From: Aquimarina sp. TRL1
Lineage (GTDB): Bacteria > Bacteroidota > Bacteroidia > Flavobacteriales > Flavobacteriaceae
Direction: 5' to 3'
DNA length: 64,000 bases
Assembly (NCBI RefSeq): GCF_013365535.1
Contig: NZ_CP053590.1
Location: forward strand, 2,346,501 to 2,410,500
Shown: positions 35,409 through 44,151 of the stretch, piece after piece
Position numbering within the stretch: position 1 is the first letter of the stretch
Layout: each line of letters opens with the position of its first letter
Notes under the pieces: model-generated
Seen by the model: the letters and a program-made list of their open reading frames with translations, nothing else
Database searches by the model: none
What the model was told of the DNA's origin: nothing
Position numbers and translations under genes: made by a program

Positions 35409-38045
35409 TTAAAACTGTTGCCCTATGATAAAGTGAGTTTCCCATCCGTTTGGTCCTGTATTTGTACCAGGGATAGGGTCTAACCCATAACCGAAATCGA
35501 TTCCAAGTAATCCAAAGGCAGGCATAAATATACGTAAACCTAGACCAGCAGATCTATTTAATTGGAAAGGATTAAAGTCTCTAAAACTATCGTAAGAAGC
35601 TCCTCCTTCTAAAAACCCTAGCATATAAATTGATGCAGATGGTTTTAGTGTAATAGGGTAACGAAGCTCTAACGAATATTTATTGTAAATTGTTGCCCCA
35701 TCGTCAATTAATTCTGGATTATTTGATCTACTTTGTGGAACCAGGGATTGATTTGGGTATCCTCTAAGACCTATAATTTCTCTGGAATCAAGACTACCTC
35801 CTCCGAGACCATCTCCTCCAAGTGCAAATCTTTCAAAAGGAATAACTCCTCGATCACTATTATATGCACCTAGGAATCCGTATTCAGCTCCGGTTCTTAA
35901 AACCAATGGTTTTTTTCCGATGTTAAATAAGGATGTGTACCAGTTTCCGTTGAATTTAATCTTGTAGTATTCCAGCCAGTTAAATCTTTCCTGGTCGATC
36001 GCTCCAATTTCATCAGTGATTTCCTGAGCTCTTAGCGATCCTGCGGTTGTATTTCTATCTAATTCACTTAGTTCTTCTTCTAGGGCACTTCTCTCATCAG
36101 CTAAAGCTTTATAATCAACTCCATCGAATAAAGAGTAAGGAGGTGAGAATTTAAAACTAACATTAAAATCAGAACCTGCAGTAGGGAATATCGGGTTAAC
36201 AGAAGTGTTGTTTCGATTAATTCCGATGGTGTATGCTAAGTCGTTAGAGTATCCGTTTCCAAAAGTAAATAAACGGGTGTTATAATTTTTTAGATTAAAA
36301 TGTTGAACACTTAATGCTTGAGAAAGGGTGAAATAATTATCAGGCCAGTTAAGTCGCTTCGCAATACCAATAGTTGCTCCTGTTCTAAGGAATCGTTGAT
36401 CTTTTGCTACATCTCTTGTTCTGCTGTTAAACAGGTAGTTGATAGAGTGAGAAAAAGAGGTAGATAGCTGATAAGGTCTTTTTCCTCCTAACCAGGGTTC
36501 TACAAATGAGATACTGTAAATCTGAAATATTCTACTAGCTTGTGCTCTGATTCTGAAGGTTTGTCCATCACCCATTGGTAATGGGCGATATGCTTTTTTG
36601 TTAAAAATATTTCTCATCGAGAAATTGTTAAAGGCCAGACCGAGTGTCCCAACGAACCCTCCTCCTCCAAATCCACCTTGGAGCTCAATTTGACTGGCTC
36701 CTCGCTCTACTACAGGATAATTAATGTCAATTGTTCCGGCATTCGGGTCAGCGTTTAAGAATTGCGGATTTAATTGCTCTGCATCGAAAAACCCTAACTG
36801 ACCAATTTCCCGAATGGTTCTAACTACTAATTCCTTACTGTATCGTTGTCCTGGTTTTGTACGAAGATTTCTGTAGATTACATGATCATTCGTCTTGTCG
36901 TTCCCAGAAACAGTTATATGATTAAAATGTACAAGCTTTCCTTCTCTGATTCGAATTTCAAAATCAATAGTATCGTTTTCTATTTTTGTCTCTACAGCAT
37001 CAATATTAGAGAATAGATATCCATTGTTTTGGTATAAATTCGTAAGGTCATTAGCATCTGGTTTTGTCTGATCTTGTATTTGTTTTTCTAAAAGAACTCC
37101 ATTGTACACATCTCCTTTCTGGATCACTAATTGCCGGGCTAATTGCTTATCTGTGTATACGCTGTTTCCTAAAAAGGTAATGTCACCGAAGTAGTGCTTG
37201 TTTCCTTCTTCAATAGCCAGTGCCAGTGAGACTGTTTCATCTTCATTAACAATTAGGGTGTCAGAAACAATTCTGGCATCACGGTATCCTTTTTCTTTGT
37301 ATTTGGTAATGATGCTTTCTTTATCTTCCTGATATTTATCTTTTATATATTTCGATCGTTTCCAGAAGCGAAGTGGTTTTTTCTTCTTCGTATTTTTCAT
37401 GGCAGCCAATACTTTTTTATCAGCTAACTGGGAGTTACCATTAATAACAATATTGTCAATTTTTACTTTCTCCCCTCTGTCTACACGGATTAGCATATTA
37501 ACTTTATTCGTGTTTGTAGTATCTTTTACGGCAGAAACATTAATGGCAACTTTGGTATTTAGAAACCCTTCTTTTTTGTATTTGTTAGAAATGTAGTTAC
37601 GTGTATTGGTAATGAGGTTTTCGGTAACTTTTACTCCTTTGGTCAGTCCATTATCTTTAATGAGTTCTTCTCCTTTTCGTTTTTTAACTCCTTCAACGCG
37701 AACTTCACTTAATTCGGGAACCTCCTGAATGTGTATTTCAATATCGGCAACTCCATTTTCTACTTTAGTGATATAAAAATTAATATCACTAAATAGTTCA
37801 AGGTTCCATAATTTTTTAATGACTTTTCGGATTCTATCTCCGGGTAGATAAATACGTTCCCCTTTTTTTAATCCTGTAAAAGTAACAACGGTACTTTCAT
37901 TGTAACTACTAATTCCTGTTACTTTGATTTCTCCGAGGATGTACTGTTTTCCATTGGTACCAGGTAAATCTTGTGCTGTAACTGATACTGTGTTTAGTAA
38001 AAATGCAAAGATTGCAAAATAAGCAATTGATAATTTTCTTGTCAT
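35409..38045 (-). CDS. bamA: Outer-membrane protein assembly factor BamA
   Basis: 878 residues from the ATG at 38045, which gives a signal peptide (MTRKLSIAYFAIFAFLLNTV...) and starts 4 bases after the uppS stop. A TTG 33 bases upstream would add a tail overlapping uppS and is less likely. Five POTRA-type repeats run from about residue 35 to 430 (for example IKVTGISSYNESTVV, ITFLGNSVYTDKQL, ITVSGNDKTNDHVIYRNL). The 16-strand barrel with the VRGYPN-type loop (LRGYPNQSLVP) follows. A coiled Glu/Asp insert near ALADERSALEEELSELDR interrupts the barrel. It is the core of the BAM complex. Confidence 0.95.
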   Translation of the reverse strand: MTRKLSIAYFAIFAFLLNTVSVTAQDLPGTNGKQYILGEIKVTGISSYNESTVVTFTGLKKGERIYLPGDRIRKVIKKLWNLELFSDINFYITKVENGVADIEIHIQEVPELSEVRVEGVKKRKGEELIKDNGLTKGVKVTENLITNTRNYISNKYKKEGFLNTKVAINVSAVKDTTNTNKVNMLIRVDRGEKVKIDNIVINGNSQLADKKVLAAMKNTKKKKPLRFWKRSKYIKDKYQEDKESIITKYKEKGYRDARIVSDTLIVNEDETVSLALAIEEGNKHYFGDITFLGNSVYTDKQLARQLVIQKGDVYNGVLLEKQIQDQTKPDANDLTNLYQNNGYLFSNIDAVETKIENDTIDFEIRIREGKLVHFNHITVSGNDKTNDHVIYRNLRTKPGQRYSKELVVRTIREIGQLGFFDAEQLNPQFLNADPNAGTIDINYPVVERGASQIELQGGFGGGGFVGTLGLAFNNFSMRNIFNKKAYRPLPMGDGQTFRIRAQASRIFQIYSISFVEPWLGGKRPYQLSTSFSHSINYLFNSRTRDVAKDQRFLRTGATIGIAKRLNWPDNYFTLSQALSVQHFNLKNYNTRLFTFGNGYSNDLAYTIGINRNNTSVNPIFPTAGSDFNVSFKFSPPYSLFDGVDYKALADERSALEEELSELDRNTTAGSLRAQEITDEIGAIDQERFNWLEYYKIKFNGNWYTSLFNIGKKPLVLRTGAEYGFLGAYNSDRGVIPFERFALGGDGLGGGSLDSREIIGLRGYPNQSLVPQSRSNNPELIDDGATIYNKYSLELRYPITLKPSASIYMLGFLEGGASYDSFRDFNPFQLNRSAGLGLRIFMPAFGLLGIDFGYGLDPIPGTNTGPNGWETHFIIGQQF

Positions 38046-38049
38046 TCTT

Positions 38050-38787
38050 TTAACTAAGCTGTTCACTAGTTTTTCCAAATCTTCTTTCTCTTTGTTGATA
38101 ATTTAATATGGCTTCAAATAAATCATGTTTTTTAAAATCAGGCCATAATATCTCAGTAAAATATAATTCAGCATATGCAATCTGCCATAATAAGAAATTG
38201 CTAATACGCTGTTCTCCACTTGTTCGTATTAGTAAATCCACATCAGGTAGATTTTTGGTATACAAATGCTCATTAATGACTGTTTCATTTATGAGATGTG
38301 GCGAAAATACATTATTTTTAATTTTAATGCTTATTTCTTGGATAGTTTTTATGATCTCTTCTCTACTTCCATAGCTGAGTGCCAGGGTCAAAGTCATACG
38401 GTCGTTAGATTTTGTAGAATCAATAACTTCCAGTAATTCTTTTTTTACTTTGGGCGGGAGGGCATCTAGATTGCCAATGGCATTGAGCTTGATATTGTTT
38501 TTTTGAAGGGTTTTAATTTCTTTTTTTAAAGAGCTGACTAAGAGTTTCATTAAGGTTTCCACCTCTAATTTTGGACGATTCCAGTTCTCAGTAGAGAAAG
38601 CGTATAGCGTTAGATATTTAACACCAATTTCTGCACTGGCTTCTACAGCTTCTTTTACAGCTTTAGATCCGCTTTTGTGTCCTGCCGTTCTGAATAATCC
38701 TTGTTTCTTAGCCCATCTTCCGTTGCCATCCATAATGATGGCTACGTGTTTCGGTATGTTAGAGTTTAGTTGATCTTTTTCTGTCAT
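38050..38787 (-). CDS. uppS: Isoprenyl transferase (undecaprenyl diphosphate synthase)
   Basis: 245 residues. Motifs are HVAIIMDGNGRWAKKQG with D20, YLTLYAFSTENWNRP, and the C-terminal DLLIRTSGEQRISNFLLWQ and YAELYFTEILWPDF. The enzyme makes the C55 carrier lipid for peptidoglycan and other surface polymers. It sits 3 bases after the DUF6089 gene and 4 bases before bamA in one transcript. Confidence 0.96.
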   Translation of the reverse strand: MTEKDQLNSNIPKHVAIIMDGNGRWAKKQGLFRTAGHKSGSKAVKEAVEASAEIGVKYLTLYAFSTENWNRPKLEVETLMKLLVSSLKKEIKTLQKNNIKLNAIGNLDALPPKVKKELLEVIDSTKSNDRMTLTLALSYGSREEIIKTIQEISIKIKNNVFSPHLINETVINEHLYTKNLPDVDLLIRTSGEQRISNFLLWQIAYAELYFTEILWPDFKKHDLFEAILNYQQRERRFGKTSEQLS

Positions 38788-38790
38788 ATG

Positions 38791-39468
38791 TTAGAATACA
38801 CACAAGCAAGGAATTCTACCCCAAGTGTATGACAATGTGATGCCTGTAAATACATACCAATCGTTATTATCGGTATTGCCAAAGCTATTTCCATACGCAC
38901 TGTCGGGATTGCTGCCATCTATATTATCGGTAAAAGTATATCTGGCACCGATTTCTGCTCCAATTACTAAATTACGTCCTAAAGTCTTTTTTATACCTAC
39001 GACCATTGGAATTGCAAAACTCCATTTGTCTGCGTAGGCAGTGATTCGATTGTTTGCATCTACTGCAGAAGCACCATAATTAAAAGTGGTAATACCTGTA
39101 TAAAGATAAGGTGTGAACTGAGGTTTATCATTATATAAATACCACTCCCAAAAATTAAACTCCATTCCAGCAGAAATTTCTTTTACAGAATTTGTAAAAG
39201 TTAATCCTCTTTGTTTTCTCCTTTGATCTCCTTTGGCATCATCAGCACTTAGTTTAGCATATAGAAACGATGCTCTAAATGCATGTCGCTTGCTTCGGTT
39301 CCATTTTCCGATAGCACCAATGGCGAGCTTATTGGGAGAAATATAAGTAGTAGAACCTATATCTCCAATATAATTAGACCCACCAGCCATCAGTCCGATT
39401 TCATACGTTTGTGATGTGGCGAATTGCGCGAAAAATAAAACTACTACAAATGATGCTACGTACCTCAT
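38791..39468 (-). CDS. DUF6089-type outer-membrane beta-barrel protein
   Basis: 225 residues with a signal peptide (through FATSQ), then YEIGLMAGGSNYIGDIGST, the conserved start of the family. Alternating strands follow and the C-terminus is rich in Cys (GRIPCLCVF). The T9SS component PorG of Porphyromonas belongs, to my understanding, to the same barrel family, but this must be checked. It is located between nadK and uppS, the usual order in flavobacteria, which suggests an envelope role. Confidence 0.82.
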   Translation of the reverse strand: MRYVASFVVVLFFAQFATSQTYEIGLMAGGSNYIGDIGSTTYISPNKLAIGAIGKWNRSKRHAFRASFLYAKLSADDAKGDQRRKQRGLTFTNSVKEISAGMEFNFWEWYLYNDKPQFTPYLYTGITTFNYGASAVDANNRITAYADKWSFAIPMVVGIKKTLGRNLVIGAEIGARYTFTDNIDGSNPDSAYGNSFGNTDNNDWYVFTGITLSYTWGRIPCLCVF

Positions 39469-39568
39469 AGGTTTTCAAAAGTTTGCAAATATAACAATTA
39501 ACTTTACTACACAAGAATTTGAGTAAAATAGTATGCTTTTAAAAACAGTTTTTACTCAGAATTATTGT

Positions 39569-40453
39569 TTAGTTCCTTTTATCTTCTCCCCAGAGCATTT
39601 TTTTTCTGAGTGTTTTCAAAAAGTTATTTCCTTCTAGAACAACCATGTTAATCTTGAATGGGGCTTTTTTTATAATTACAGTGGTGTCATTTTTTAATGT
39701 GTGAATTCTGGAGTCCAAAGAGACTAAATAAGTGTCTTCTCTTCCAGATGCTTTTAATTTTACTTCTTGGTTATCCGGGATAACCAACGGTCGTACATTG
39801 AGATTATGGGGTGAGATAGGGGTTAGTACAATGCTTTCAGTATCAGGAGTGATAACAGGTCCGCCACAGCTTAATGAATAACCGGTCGACCCAGTTGGTG
39901 TTGATACAATTAATCCGTCTGCCCAATAAGAATTTAGGTATTCATCATTTAGGCTGGTGTGTACGGTAATCATAGAGGTGGTATTTCGCCTGCTTACAGT
40001 TACCTCATTCATTGCGAAATTAAGTACTCCAAATTCATCATTCTTCGGGGAGGTTTCTATTGTTAAGAGACTCCTGGGGGAGATGTAAAACTTTTTATTA
40101 AGAATTAATTCAATACTGTCTTTTATTTCTTCTTTTTGGATGGTAGCAAGAAATCCGAGACGTCCTGTGTTTATCCCAGCTATTGGGATGCCAAGGTCTC
40201 TTACATAAGTTACCGTTTTTAATATAGTACCATCTCCTCCGATACTAAAAAAGAGATCATATGATTCATCCAGCTCTTCAAAGGTGCTGAAATGAGAATA
40301 AGATTTATCAATATCATCATGGAGGTTGATGAGCTCCAGAAATTTCTTTTCGATAACTACCTCTACCTTGTTCCTGTCAAGAGTTTCCAGAAGTTGTTGG
40401 ATGTATATGCCAGAATTTTCATGATAAAATTGCCCATAAATTCCTATCTTCAT
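39569..40453 (-). CDS. nadK: NAD kinase
   Basis: 294 residues. The kinase signature FFSIGGDGTILKTV (GGDGT at 72-76) and the NTGRLGFLA block are intact, as are the later DGLIVSTPTGSTGYSLSCGGP residues. It phosphorylates NAD to NADP. It is the second gene of the transcript that starts at the CBS-domain gene, 26 bases after that gene's stop. Confidence 0.96.
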   Translation of the reverse strand: MKIGIYGQFYHENSGIYIQQLLETLDRNKVEVVIEKKFLELINLHDDIDKSYSHFSTFEELDESYDLFFSIGGDGTILKTVTYVRDLGIPIAGINTGRLGFLATIQKEEIKDSIELILNKKFYISPRSLLTIETSPKNDEFGVLNFAMNEVTVSRRNTTSMITVHTSLNDEYLNSYWADGLIVSTPTGSTGYSLSCGGPVITPDTESIVLTPISPHNLNVRPLVIPDNQEVKLKASGREDTYLVSLDSRIHTLKNDTTVIIKKAPFKINMVVLEGNNFLKTLRKKMLWGEDKRN

Positions 40454-40479
40454 TCGAATCAGTTTTTAAAATGTATTGA

Positions 40480-41136
40480 TTATATGTTTAGGTATTTTTC
40501 CAAATATTTCGAACGCTCTTTAAGGTTGGTTAAAAAAGCATCTTCCTGATGGTGAGAGGTGATGTTGTAGCTATACCTTCTGAAAGTCTGAACTATGTTG
40601 TTCAAGTCACTGTCACTGATTTTTATGGTAATTTGAGCGACATCATTCTCAATCATAGAAATAAAAAGACCTAGTATTTTGGCATTGTTGGACTCAATGA
40701 TTTGAGAAATTTCACTAAATGAATAATCTTGTACTCCCTTTTCTATTATAAGGATATTGCCCGGCTCATTGAGGAAAGGTGTTTGATTGAATAAATTCAT
40801 AATGTCACTGAGTTCCAGGTATCCCAGATATGTATTGTCATCATCAAGAACAGGCATGATGTTAGTATTGTTCTGGGCAAAAGACTCAAGAGTATCCAGC
40901 CAATTGTTTTGTTCTCTGACAAAAAAGCCTTCTAATGCGTATCGGTAAGCATCTAATTTTTTTTCAGTTTCAAAACTTCTAATATCAGCTTCGGGGATGC
41001 AGCCTATATATATACTGTCTTTTGTAACAGGGAAATGTGTATAGGTTAATTCATTGAATAGTAGTTGTATGTCTTCTATTTTGGCGTCAACCCCCAGAGG
41101 TTCTATTTCATTTATTATATGTGGACTCGTCTTCAT
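40480..41136 (-). CDS. CBS-domain protein
   Basis: 218 residues when started at the ATG at 41136. The frame runs on to a TTG at 41166, but that lies within the minus-strand -7 element, so the short form is preferred. Two CBS motifs are present (FNELTYTHFPVTKDSIYIGCI and ILPVLDDDNTYLGYLELSDI-like, about 20-130), followed by an ACT-like region (NNAKILGLFISMIENDVAQIT). Such proteins bind adenine nucleotides. Encoded ahead of nadK, it may sense nucleotide charge, which is an inference. Confidence 0.88.
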   Translation of the reverse strand: MKTSPHIINEIEPLGVDAKIEDIQLLFNELTYTHFPVTKDSIYIGCIPEADIRSFETEKKLDAYRYALEGFFVREQNNWLDTLESFAQNNTNIMPVLDDDNTYLGYLELSDIMNLFNQTPFLNEPGNILIIEKGVQDYSFSEISQIIESNNAKILGLFISMIENDVAQITIKISDSDLNNIVQTFRRYSYNITSHHQEDAFLTNLKERSKYLEKYLNI

Positions 41137-41163
41137 ATGCGGCGGTATTTTATGCAAATTAAT

Positions 41164-41191
41164 CAAAAATATGTAAGCAAGGCGTTTTCAA
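41164..41191 (-). promoter_or_regulatory. Promoter of the CBS-nadK-uppS-bamA-ompH transcript
   Basis: Minus strand: TTG at 41191-41189, a 17-base spacer, TATTTTTG at 41171-41164. It directs transcription from about 41157, upstream of the ATG at 41136. Confidence 0.5.
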
Positions 41192-41196
41192 GTTCG

Positions 41197-41204
41197 TATT
41201 TTTG
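41197..41204 (+). promoter_or_regulatory. Possible -7 element for pdxJ
   Basis: TATTTTTG fits TAnnTTTG exactly, 26 bases before the pdxJ ATG. The matching -33 box is not evident. It is divergent from the CBS promoter. Confidence 0.35.
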
Positions 41205-41230
41205 CTAATTGTAATTTGATAATATAATCT

Positions 41231-41944
41231 ATGACAAAGTTAAGTGTTAACATTAATAAAATAGCAACGCTACGTAATTCTAGGGGAGGAAATACGCCAA
41301 ACCTATTAAAAGTTGCTACCGATGTAGAAACTTTTGGAGGGGAGGGAATAACCATTCACCCTAGACCCGATGAGCGTCATATACGATACCAGGATGCCTA
41401 TGACTTAAAACCTGTAGTTTCTACAGAGTATAATATAGAAGGAAATCCTATTCCAAAATTTGTAGAATTGGTTTTGGCAGTTAAACCAACTCAAGTAACC
41501 TTGGTGCCGGATGCAGAAGATGCAATAACCAGTGATGCAGGTTGGGATACAGTGAAGCATAAAGATTTTTTGAAAGAAGTAATCGCAGAGTTTAAGGCTA
41601 ATGGAATACGAACATCTATTTTTGTTGATCCCGTAGCAGCTATGATTGAAGGGGCGAAAGAAACAGGCACGGATAGAATCGAGTTGTATACGGAAAGTTA
41701 TGCGGCAGCCTATACTTTGGGGAATGAGAAAGCAATCCAGCCATATGCAGATTGTGCACAATTAGCTTGTGATATTGGATTAGGAGTTAATGCAGGGCAT
41801 GATTTATCATTGGATAATATTAAGTTTTTTAAAGAAAATATCCCAGGACTTTTAGAAGTTTCTATAGGGCATGCTTTGATTAGTGAATCATTGTATTTAG
41901 GACTGGAGAATGTGGTGAATATGTATCTTCGAAAGTTAAAATAG
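41231..41944 (+). CDS. pdxJ: Pyridoxine 5'-phosphate synthase
   Basis: 237 residues, normal for PdxJ. The TIM-barrel motifs LSVNINKIATLRNSRGGNTPN, GITIHPRPDERHIR, VTLVPD and IELYTESYA are diagnostic. It condenses 1-deoxyxylulose 5-phosphate with 3-amino-1-hydroxyacetone phosphate in vitamin B6 synthesis. It is followed 8 bases later by an alpha/beta hydrolase gene, forming a small operon. Confidence 0.96.
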   Translation: MTKLSVNINKIATLRNSRGGNTPNLLKVATDVETFGGEGITIHPRPDERHIRYQDAYDLKPVVSTEYNIEGNPIPKFVELVLAVKPTQVTLVPDAEDAITSDAGWDTVKHKDFLKEVIAEFKANGIRTSIFVDPVAAMIEGAKETGTDRIELYTESYAAAYTLGNEKAIQPYADCAQLACDIGLGVNAGHDLSLDNIKFFKENIPGLLEVSIGHALISESLYLGLENVVNMYLRKLK

Positions 41945-41952
41945 TAAAAGAG

Positions 41953-42720
41953 ATGAAGCTATACGCTAATGTAATCGGAGAAGGGAGACCGTTTTTAATT
42001 CTCCATGGTTTTTTAGGAATGAGTGATAACTGGAAAACGCTGGGAAAACATTTTTCTGCAGAAGGCTATCAGGTGCATCTAATAGATCAACGAAACCATG
42101 GAAGAAGCTTTCATAGTGATGTTTTTAGTTATAAGGTGATGGCAGAAGATGTCAAGATGTATTGTGATGCGAATGATTTAAGTGATGTGGTCTTATTAGG
42201 GCATTCTATGGGAGGGAAAGTAGCGATGCAGTTAGGGGTTACTTATCCCGAGTTGATTAATAAATTGATTATTGCAGATATCGGTCCCAAGTATTATCCA
42301 CTTCACCATCAGGATATATTAGATGGGTTACAGTCATTAGATTTCGAGACTTTACAAACAAGAGGAGCAGTAGATAAAGAACTAAGTAGCTATGTTAGTG
42401 ATCCTGGAGTTCGAATGTTTCTTATGAAAAATTTGTACTGGAAAGAAAAAGGACGATTAGGTTTGCGTATAAATCTGGATGCTTTGGTCAAAAATGTATC
42501 AGAAATAGGAAAGCCTCTTGATGAAAACGAACAATATAAGCAAGAAGTATTGTTTCTTAAAGGGGATCGTTCTAATTATATTCAGGAAAGAGATAAAGAA
42601 AATATTCTAAAACAGTTTCCTGCGGCTGTTTTCGGGGAAATCTCTAACGCAGGACATTGGCTTCATGCTGAAAACCCTAAAGAGTTTATGGTCAATGTGT
42701 TGAAATTTGTTAAAAATTGA
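41953..42720 (+). CDS. Alpha/beta-fold hydrolase (YbfF-like esterase)
   Basis: 255 residues. The oxyanion-hole segment LHGFLGMSDNW, the cofactorless HLIDQRNHGRS block, the nucleophile elbow GHSMGG (S85), and the terminal His in NAGHWLHAENP give a complete serine-hydrolase set. The DQRNHGRS motif is typical of YbfF-like esterases. The natural substrate is unknown. Cotranscribed with pdxJ. Confidence 0.9.
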   Translation: MKLYANVIGEGRPFLILHGFLGMSDNWKTLGKHFSAEGYQVHLIDQRNHGRSFHSDVFSYKVMAEDVKMYCDANDLSDVVLLGHSMGGKVAMQLGVTYPELINKLIIADIGPKYYPLHHQDILDGLQSLDFETLQTRGAVDKELSSYVSDPGVRMFLMKNLYWKEKGRLGLRINLDALVKNVSEIGKPLDENEQYKQEVLFLKGDRSNYIQERDKENILKQFPAAVFGEISNAGHWLHAENPKEFMVNVLKFVKN

Positions 42721-42760
42721 CATAAAAATACTATGTACGCATAATATTTTAGTTAAATCG

Positions 42761-42790
42761 TTGGATTATTCGTAATTTCCTTTAAATTTG
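42761..42790 (+). promoter_or_regulatory. Promoter of the FadL-type porin gene
   Basis: TTG at 42761-42763, a 19-base spacer, TAAATTTG at 42783-42790 (exact TAnnTTTG). The ATG is 52 bases downstream. Confidence 0.65.
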
Positions 42791-42842
42791 AAATGTGAAT
42801 ATTACCAAATCCTTATAAAATAAATTAATTCTTTTTTTTATT

Positions 42843-44105
42843 ATGAAAAAACTTTTATCATTAATTCTATTCATATTAGTGACAGTGGTCACGTATGCGG
42901 GTGGATATAGAGTGAGTATTCAAGGACAGAGAGCGTTAGCTATGGGGCATACGGGTGTCGCAGTAGTTAATAGTGCTGAGCTGGTGTTTTTTAACCCGGC
43001 AGGTCTTGTGTACTTGGAGAGTAAAATAAATGTTAGTGCTGGAGCTAATGCCGTTTTCGGTCAGGTAGCGTTCCAGAATGAGCTTACTGGTATTTCATCA
43101 GAGACAGATAATCCGGTAGGTACCCCATTAGAATTATATGGTTCTTATAAAGTCAATGATTGGATGACATTGGGATTAGGAGTGTATACTCCATATGGTA
43201 GTGAAGTAGTTTGGCCTACCGATTGGGCAGGTTCTCATTTAGTGAATAATATAGAACTTGCAGCCATATATATTCAACCGATCGTTTCTTTTAAGCTTTC
43301 GGATGTATTTAGTATTGGAGGAGGACCAATATTTGTAACTGGTTCTGTTAATTTTAACAGGAATTTATCCAGAACACTGGCAGATATCGATGGGAATCGT
43401 TCGAATGTTACACTGGATGATTCTGGTGTTAGTAACTGGGGATGGAGTATTGGAGCAATGTTTAATCCATCAGAACGCCTTCGGGTAGGATTCAATTATA
43501 GAAGTGAAATTATTATTAAAGCAGAAGGAGGAGAGGCGACATTCAGTAATGTTCCGAACTCTCCAGGAGTTCCGTTTTCTAATGGGACGACTACTTTCGA
43601 TGCCAACCTGCCTTTACCGGCAGAATTAACTGTTGGAGTTTCTTATCAGTTAAATAAAAAATGGTTATTTGCCTTTGATTATAACCGACAGTATTGGAGT
43701 GTTTATAAATCATTAGATATTGATTTCGGTAATACGCCTACGGGACCTGACTCCAGAAACCTGAGAAATTATAAAAATTCATCTGTTTACAGATTTGGGA
43801 CTCAATATGAAGCAACTCCAAAAATTACATTGAGAGCAGGGTACTATTATGATGAAACACCAGTTCGTCCTGGGTTCTTTGCGCCAGAGACTCCACGTAA
43901 TGATTCACAAGGATTCACAGGTGGGTTGAGTTTTGCGGTTACTCCAAAATTAGCAATTGATGCTTCTTTTCTTTACCTGAGATTTTCAGAAGTAGAAGCT
44001 TCTTATGATTATGCGACAGAATCTAATGGACAATTTTCTTCTTTTGGAGGAACGTATAAATCAAGTGTTTTTTCACCAGGTTTGGGAGTAACATATAAAT
44101 TGTAA
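42843..44105 (+). CDS. OmpP1/FadL-family outer-membrane transporter
   Basis: 420 residues with a signal peptide (through VVTYA). The FadL-type N-terminal hatch YRVSIQGQRALAMGHTGVAV and FFNPAGLVYL is clear. The remainder is a 14-strand-type barrel ending LGVTYKL. Family members move long-chain fatty acids or other hydrophobic molecules across the outer membrane. The next gene (46 bases on) encodes an SGNH-hydrolase lipoprotein, suggesting a lipid hydrolysis and uptake pair. Confidence 0.92.
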   Translation: MKKLLSLILFILVTVVTYAGGYRVSIQGQRALAMGHTGVAVVNSAELVFFNPAGLVYLESKINVSAGANAVFGQVAFQNELTGISSETDNPVGTPLELYGSYKVNDWMTLGLGVYTPYGSEVVWPTDWAGSHLVNNIELAAIYIQPIVSFKLSDVFSIGGGPIFVTGSVNFNRNLSRTLADIDGNRSNVTLDDSGVSNWGWSIGAMFNPSERLRVGFNYRSEIIIKAEGGEATFSNVPNSPGVPFSNGTTTFDANLPLPAELTVGVSYQLNKKWLFAFDYNRQYWSVYKSLDIDFGNTPTGPDSRNLRNYKNSSVYRFGTQYEATPKITLRAGYYYDETPVRPGFFAPETPRNDSQGFTGGLSFAVTPKLAIDASFLYLRFSEVEASYDYATESNGQFSSFGGTYKSSVFSPGLGVTYKL

Positions 44106-44151
44106 TAGCAGAAAGAGTAGGTCTCTTTTTCTGTAATAAAAATATAATCAG

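Noticed and set aside
41137..41166. N-terminal extension of the CBS-domain protein from a TTG
   Set aside because: It lies on or ahead of the predicted transcription start; the ATG at 41136 is favoured.
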